In this document: positions 60,408 to 64,000 of the stretch, piece after piece | How positions within the stretch are numbered: position 1 is the stretch's first letter | Layout of the letters: every line of letters starts with the position of its first letter | Source: Rhizobium sp. CCGE 510 | GTDB lineage: Bacteria; Pseudomonadota; Alphaproteobacteria; Rhizobiales; Rhizobiaceae | Direction of reading: 5' to 3' | Assembly: GCF_000292525.1 (NCBI RefSeq) | Contig: NZ_AEYF01000005.1 | Span: forward strand, 55,292-119,291 | DNA length: 64,000 nucleotides | Notes under the pieces: generated by a model | What the model was told of the DNA's origin: nothing | Seen by the model: only the letters and a program-made list of their open reading frames with translations | The model's database searches: none | Translations under genes and position numbers: made by a program

Positions 60408-61451
60408 ATGACCAAAGTCCGTGCGCTTGTCCTCGAGCGTCAGCATGAGCTTGCGCTTCGTGATATCGATCTGCCGCTCGAAACCGGCCCGGGCGAGGTG
60501 AAGATCAGGATCCACACCGTCGGTGTCTGCGGTTCCGACGTGCATTATTACACGCACGGCAAGATCGGCCCCTTCATCGTCAATGCGCCGATGGTGCTCG
60601 GCCATGAAGCGGCAGGCACGGTGGTCGAGGTCGGAGCCGGCGTCACCCATCTGAAGGTCGGCGACCGCGTCTGCATGGAGCCCGGCATTCCCGATCCGAA
60701 TTCCAAGGCAAGCCGGCTCGGCATGTACAATATCGATCCCGCCGTCAGCTTCTGGGCGACGCCGCCGGTCCACGGCGTGTTGACGCCCGAGGTCGTGCAT
60801 CCCGCCAACTACACCTTCAAGCTGCCCGACAATGTCAGCTTCGCCGAAGGCGCCATGGTCGAGCCCTTCGCCGTCGGCATGCAGGCGGCCGGTAAAGCGA
60901 AGATCACACCCGGCGATACCGCCGTCGTCCTCGGCGCCGGGCCGATCGGCACGATGGTGGCGATTGCGGCCCTTGCCGGCGGCTGCGCCCGGGCGATCGT
61001 CGCCGATCTCGCCCAGCCGAAACTTGATATCGCCGCGCAGTACCAGGGCGTCATTCCGGTCAATATCCGCGAAAAGAACCTGAGCGAAGAGGTCGGTCGG
61101 CTGACCGACGGTTGGGGCGCCGATGTCGTCTTCGAATGCTCCGGCTCACCGAAGGCCTGGGAGACGATCATGGCGCTGCCGCGCCCGGGCGGCGTCATCG
61201 TCGTCGTCGGCCTGCCGGTCAACCCGATCGGCTTCGACGTTTCGACGGCATCCACCAAGGAGATCCGCATCGAGACGGTGTTCCGCTATGCGCATCAGTA
61301 TGAGCGCTCGATCGCGCTCTTGGCATCGGGCCGCGTCGACCTGAAACCGCTGATTTCCGAGACGTTCACATTCGAGGATTCGATCAAGGCGTTTGATCGC
61401 GCCGTCGAGGCGCGGCCGAGCGACGTGAAGCTGCAGATCGTGATGGGATAA
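60408..61451 (+). CDS. Zinc-type alcohol dehydrogenase, xylitol/sorbitol dehydrogenase family
   Basis: A 347-residue medium-chain dehydrogenase that oxidises a polyol such as xylitol to the ketose with NAD. Catalytic zinc ligands are C41 ([13 protein letters not shown]), H66 and E67 (LGHEAAG), and the nucleotide loop is [10 protein letters not shown]. The structural-zinc loop normally has four cysteines in the form PGxPCxxCxxCxxGxYNLC; here it is [20 protein letters not shown] with none, so the second zinc is lost, as in several sorbitol/xylitol dehydrogenases. GGAAGGAAACC precedes the ATG. Confidence 0.9.
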   Translation: MTKVRALVLERQHELALRDIDLPLETGPGEVKIRIHTVGVCGSDVHYYTHGKIGPFIVNAPMVLGHEAAGTVVEVGAGVTHLKVGDRVCMEPGIPDPNSKASRLGMYNIDPAVSFWATPPVHGVLTPEVVHPANYTFKLPDNVSFAEGAMVEPFAVGMQAAGKAKITPGDTAVVLGAGPIGTMVAIAALAGGCARAIVADLAQPKLDIAAQYQGVIPVNIREKNLSEEVGRLTDGWGADVVFECSGSPKAWETIMALPRPGGVIVVVGLPVNPIGFDVSTASTKEIRIETVFRYAHQYERSIALLASGRVDLKPLISETFTFEDSIKAFDRAVEARPSDVKLQIVMG

Positions 61452-61466
61452 GGCGTCGCATCGCTT

Positions 61467-62036
61467 TTACGAGCGCCCGGCGCTCAATTTCATTTTGCGA
61501 AAGACCAGAGCCGCGGCCGCGACGACAGCCGCGGCTGCGGCTGCGACCAGCAGATGGCGGTGAAGGGGAAGGTGGCCCAACATCTGTTCGATGCCGTGCC
61601 CGAAGAGATAACCGAGCGCCGTGAAAAGCTGCCCCCACACCAGCGCGGCCGCGGCATTCAGGAGGACGAATTTTCCGGTCGGTATCCGTGTCGTGCCGAT
61701 GATGATGGGGCTGATCGTCCGCAGCCCCACCAGAAAACGAAATGCAAGAATGAAACCGGTGGGATATTTTTCCAAAAGCGCGGTTGCGCGCGCCAGCGCC
61801 GGCTGTTCCTTCAGCCGGCGGACGAGGCGCCATTGGGCCGCGTAACGGCCGGCGAGGAACCATAGCTGATCGCCGGCGAAAGATCCGGCCGTGGCCGCGA
61901 GCGACGCCGACCAATAGGGCAGCAGCCCGCGGTGGGAAATCACGCCGCCAAGGAACGCGGCCGTTTCGCCTTCGAAGGCGGCGCCCAGAAAGATCGCCAG
62001 CAGGCCGTAATTCTCGATCAGCAGTTCGATGGACAC
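61467..62036 (-). CDS. DedA-family membrane protein
   Basis: A 189-residue inner-membrane protein with the SNARE-associated/DedA domain: LGAAFEGETAAFLGGVISHRG with the conserved acidic residues, then AGDQLWFLAGRY, and the FILAFRFLVGLRTISPIIIGTT region with essential arginines. DedA proteins act as lipid (undecaprenyl phosphate or phospholipid) transporters or in membrane homeostasis. It converges with the dehydrogenase gene, and follows a flavoprotein gene by 28 bases on the same strand. Confidence 0.88.
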   Translation of the reverse strand: MSIELLIENYGLLAIFLGAAFEGETAAFLGGVISHRGLLPYWSASLAATAGSFAGDQLWFLAGRYAAQWRLVRRLKEQPALARATALLEKYPTGFILAFRFLVGLRTISPIIIGTTRIPTGKFVLLNAAAALVWGQLFTALGYLFGHGIEQMLGHLPLHRHLLVAAAAAAVVAAAALVFRKMKLSAGRS

Positions 62037-62064
62037 GCGGGTTCGCCTCCAGCTCTTCCCGAGG

Positions 62065-63432
62065 TCACGGCTGAACCGGCTTCAGATCGCCAAGCAACGT
62101 CGGGATCAGCTCCGACACTGTCGGATGGATCGGCACCGCCCATTGCAAGGCTGGATAGGTGGTGCCCGCATTCATCGCGTCGATAAGCCCATGGATCACC
62201 TCGTCGCCTTCGATGCCCAATATCGCCGCGCCGAGAATCTGCTTGGTCTCGGCATCGGCGATCACCTTCATGAAGCCCTTGGTCTCGCCGCGCTCGTTGG
62301 CGCGGCCAACGCGGCTCATCGGCCGGGTCGAGACCATAATCTTGCGGCCGGAGGCGCGCGCCTGCTTCTCCGTCATGCCGACGCGGCCAAGCGGCGGGTC
62401 GATGTAGAGCGCATAGGCCGGGATGCGGCTTGAGAGTTTGCGATCATCGCCGTCGAGGAGGTTGGCGGCGGCGATCTCGAAATCATTGTAGGAGGTGTGG
62501 GTGAAGGCGCCGTGGCCGTTGCAGTCGCCGAGCGCCCAGATGCCCTCGACATTGGTGGCGAGCCTGTCGTCGACCACGATGAAGCCGCGTTTGTCGGTGA
62601 TGACGCCGGCGGCATCGAGGCCGAGATCGTCGGTGTTCGGTTTGCGGCCGGTGGCGATCAGCACATGGCTCGCATCGATCTTCGCTGAATCGGTGGCGAC
62701 CGTTATTCCGTCGCTGCTCCTGGCGAAGGCGATGTCGCTGACGCCGGTATGAATGTCGATGCCCTCCGAGCGCAGGACATCGGCGATCGCGTCTGAAATA
62801 TCCTCGTCCTCGCGCGACGCGAGCTTCGGGCCATGCTCGATGACGCTGACTTCTGTGCCGAAGCGGCGATACATCTGGGCGAATTCCAACCCGATATAAC
62901 TGCCGCCGATGACGGCCAGATGCCGGGGCAGCGCGTCGAGATGGATGATCGAGGTGCTGGTGAGGTAATCGATATCATTGATACCAGGCAGGTCAGGAAT
63001 GACAGGGCGCGCGCCGACATTGAGGAAGATGCGCGGCGCGGTCAGCGTCTCGCCATTGACGCTGACGGTGTTGGGGCTCTCGAACCGGGCATGGCCGTAG
63101 ATCACGCTCATGCCGTCCATGCCGGCGAACCAGCCGATCAGGCCGTTGCGGGCGTTCATGGTCACGGTTTCGGCACGGGCCCTCACCACCTTCATGTCGA
63201 TGGCGATCTCGCCCGGAATATTGACGCCGTAAACGGCGCCGTTTCTCGCGACATGGGCGGCGCGGGCGCTGGCGACCAGCGTCTTCGTCGGCATGCAGCC
63301 GGCATTGACGCAGGTCCCGCCGAGGAACTTGCGCTCGATCAGCGCCACCTTCATGCCCTTTTCGACCATGCGGGCGGCGAGGAAGGGGCCGGCCTGGCCG
63401 CCCCCGATGACGATGGCGTCGAAGCTCTTCAT
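62065..63432 (-). CDS. Mercuric reductase-like FAD-dependent pyridine nucleotide-disulfide oxidoreductase
   Basis: A 455-residue flavoprotein of class I. FAD-binding GGGQAGPFLA (about 10-19), the redox cysteines C41 and C46 in GGTCVNAGCMPTKT, the NAD-binding VIGGSYIGLEFAQ, the ALGDCNG FAD motif and the C-terminal HPTVSELIPT with catalytic His and Glu are all present. It lacks the N-terminal metal-binding domain and C-terminal cysteine pair of MerA, so mercury reduction is unlikely; its substrate is unknown. ATG at 63432 overlaps the DUF4126 gene stop. The frame reads on upstream only by chance. Confidence 0.9.
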   Translation of the reverse strand: MKSFDAIVIGGGQAGPFLAARMVEKGMKVALIERKFLGGTCVNAGCMPTKTLVASARAAHVARNGAVYGVNIPGEIAIDMKVVRARAETVTMNARNGLIGWFAGMDGMSVIYGHARFESPNTVSVNGETLTAPRIFLNVGARPVIPDLPGINDIDYLTSTSIIHLDALPRHLAVIGGSYIGLEFAQMYRRFGTEVSVIEHGPKLASREDEDISDAIADVLRSEGIDIHTGVSDIAFARSSDGITVATDSAKIDASHVLIATGRKPNTDDLGLDAAGVITDKRGFIVVDDRLATNVEGIWALGDCNGHGAFTHTSYNDFEIAAANLLDGDDRKLSSRIPAYALYIDPPLGRVGMTEKQARASGRKIMVSTRPMSRVGRANERGETKGFMKVIADAETKQILGAAILGIEGDEVIHGLIDAMNAGTTYPALQWAVPIHPTVSELIPTLLGDLKPVQP

Positions 63433-63887
63433 GACACGGCCACGATCAATAGCGCGCCGATGACGGCGACGGCATCCTCGATGAGAGCGGCCGGCAGATC
63501 CTTGCCGAAGGAGCCGGCAAGCCTGCCGCGGAGGGCGGCGCCACCATATGTGCCGATGACGGCGCCGATCACCCCGGCGATCAGTCCTCCGAACAGCAGG
63601 CCGCTGGCGGCACCGATCGTGGCGCCGGCCAGCGCGCCGGTGACGATGCGGGCGCCGAACTGCACCGGCACCTTGCGCGACGGCGTGGACGGCAGCTGGT
63701 CGGTGATTAGTTCGACGACGGCGAGAAGCGTGAAGATCCACGGCGTCCATTGGTAGCCCATGAAGGCAAGCGGCGTCTGCGAGACATCGAACCAGCCGAG
63801 TGCTGCGCCCCAGGCGACGGCGGCGGGCGCCGTCATGGCGCGAAGCCCTGATATGACACCAATCAGCAATGCAAGAAGCAGAAACAT
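63429..63887 (-). CDS. DUF4126 family membrane protein
   Basis: A 152-residue membrane protein with a start LLALLIGVISGLRAMTAPAAVAWGA in pattern, a loop ITDQLPSTPSRKVP that is the DUF4126 hallmark, and Gly/Ala-rich helices to the end (GLLFGGLIAGVIGAVIG). It overlaps the downstream flavoprotein start by 4 bases (ATGA), so the two are co-translated. Function is unknown; pairing with a disulfide-oxidoreductase-type flavoprotein could mean shared membrane redox work. The last 113 bases of the window hold nothing I can support. Confidence 0.85.
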   Translation of the reverse strand: MFLLLALLIGVISGLRAMTAPAAVAWGAALGWFDVSQTPLAFMGYQWTPWIFTLLAVVELITDQLPSTPSRKVPVQFGARIVTGALAGATIGAASGLLFGGLIAGVIGAVIGTYGGAALRGRLAGSFGKDLPAALIEDAVAVIGALLIVAVS

Positions 63888-64000
63888 GCATGATCCCCCT
63901 TTTTGCCGGCTCTTGCCGTCGTTAGGGAAGGTTGCACATTGTCAGGCGCGTGGCAATTCGGCGCGTCGCGCCGGCGGCCTAGGAGTTGTGGACACTTACC

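Noticed and set aside
63433..63891. N-terminal extension of the mercuric-reductase-like frame
   Set aside because: This stretch is the DUF4126 gene read in another frame; the FAD motif starts a few residues after the ATG at 63432.
1..64000. CRISPR array, tRNA genes, prophage or integrative element ends
   Set aside because: No regularly spaced direct repeats, no cloverleaf-like sequence and no integrase, capsid or terminase gene was seen; a tRNA scan would settle the RNA point.

Overview
The window looks like chromosome or large-replicon DNA of a Rhizobium species, probably the R. leguminosarum / R. etli group. The backbone is GC-rich. It carries rhizobial extragenic palindromes, many ABC uptake systems, a beta-ketoadipate branch (pca), a RopA-like porin, a Kdp potassium system followed by a PTS-Ntr EIIA gene, and GGAAC-N16-CGTT promoters typical of the alphaproteobacterial general stress sigma factor EcfG. 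No tRNA, rRNA, CRISPR array or phage was seen.

Layout. 1-7.5 kb (minus strand): an arabinoside operon with an unusual ArsR-type regulator, a GH51 arabinofuranosidase, a solute-binding protein and a Dpp/Opp-type transporter whose ATPase runs off the left edge. 7.5-15.2 kb: pcaR and pcaIJF, separated by about 4 kb of lower-GC DNA (VOC protein, LysR and AraC regulators, DCC and DoxX proteins). 15.3-22.9 kb: a GNAT gene, a LysR regulator, a sugar-type ABC transporter without its own ATPase, a sulfatase and an MFS transporter. 23-24.6 kb: a dead IS4-family element that landed exactly in the loop of an extragenic palindrome. 24.8-36.3 kb: an SDR gene and then a stress and DNA-repair district (glgX, topoisomerase IB, LigD polymerase domain, GST, DUF3175, DUF2934, UdgX, a phospholipase D/cardiolipin synthase, an EEP hydrolase and several small proteins) with four EcfG-like promoters. 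36.5-44.1 kb: a FadR/GntR regulator, a PLP-dependent Cys/Met enzyme, a complete CUT1 ABC transporter and peptidase T. 44.1-50.3 kb: a SleB-like hydrolase, the sulfate transporter (sulfate-binding protein, CysTWA) and a porin. 50.4-59.6 kb: a kdp operon on the minus strand with two microproteins besides KdpF, then kdpDE and a ptsN-like gene. 59.5-64 kb: a CopC-like protein, a xylitol-type dehydrogenase, DedA, a mercuric-reductase-like flavoprotein and a DUF4126 protein.

How the parts work together. The genes read as nutrient scavenging (arabinosides, aromatic intermediates, sulfoesters, sulfate, potassium) plus general stress survival. The most useful additions beyond routine calls are the EcfG promoter set over the repair district, a KdpE-like box upstream of kdp, a PcaR-like box at pcaI, small genes too short for usual ORF cut-offs, and the geometry of the IS insertion. 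Functional assignments rest on recognised motifs and context; transport substrates are inferred.
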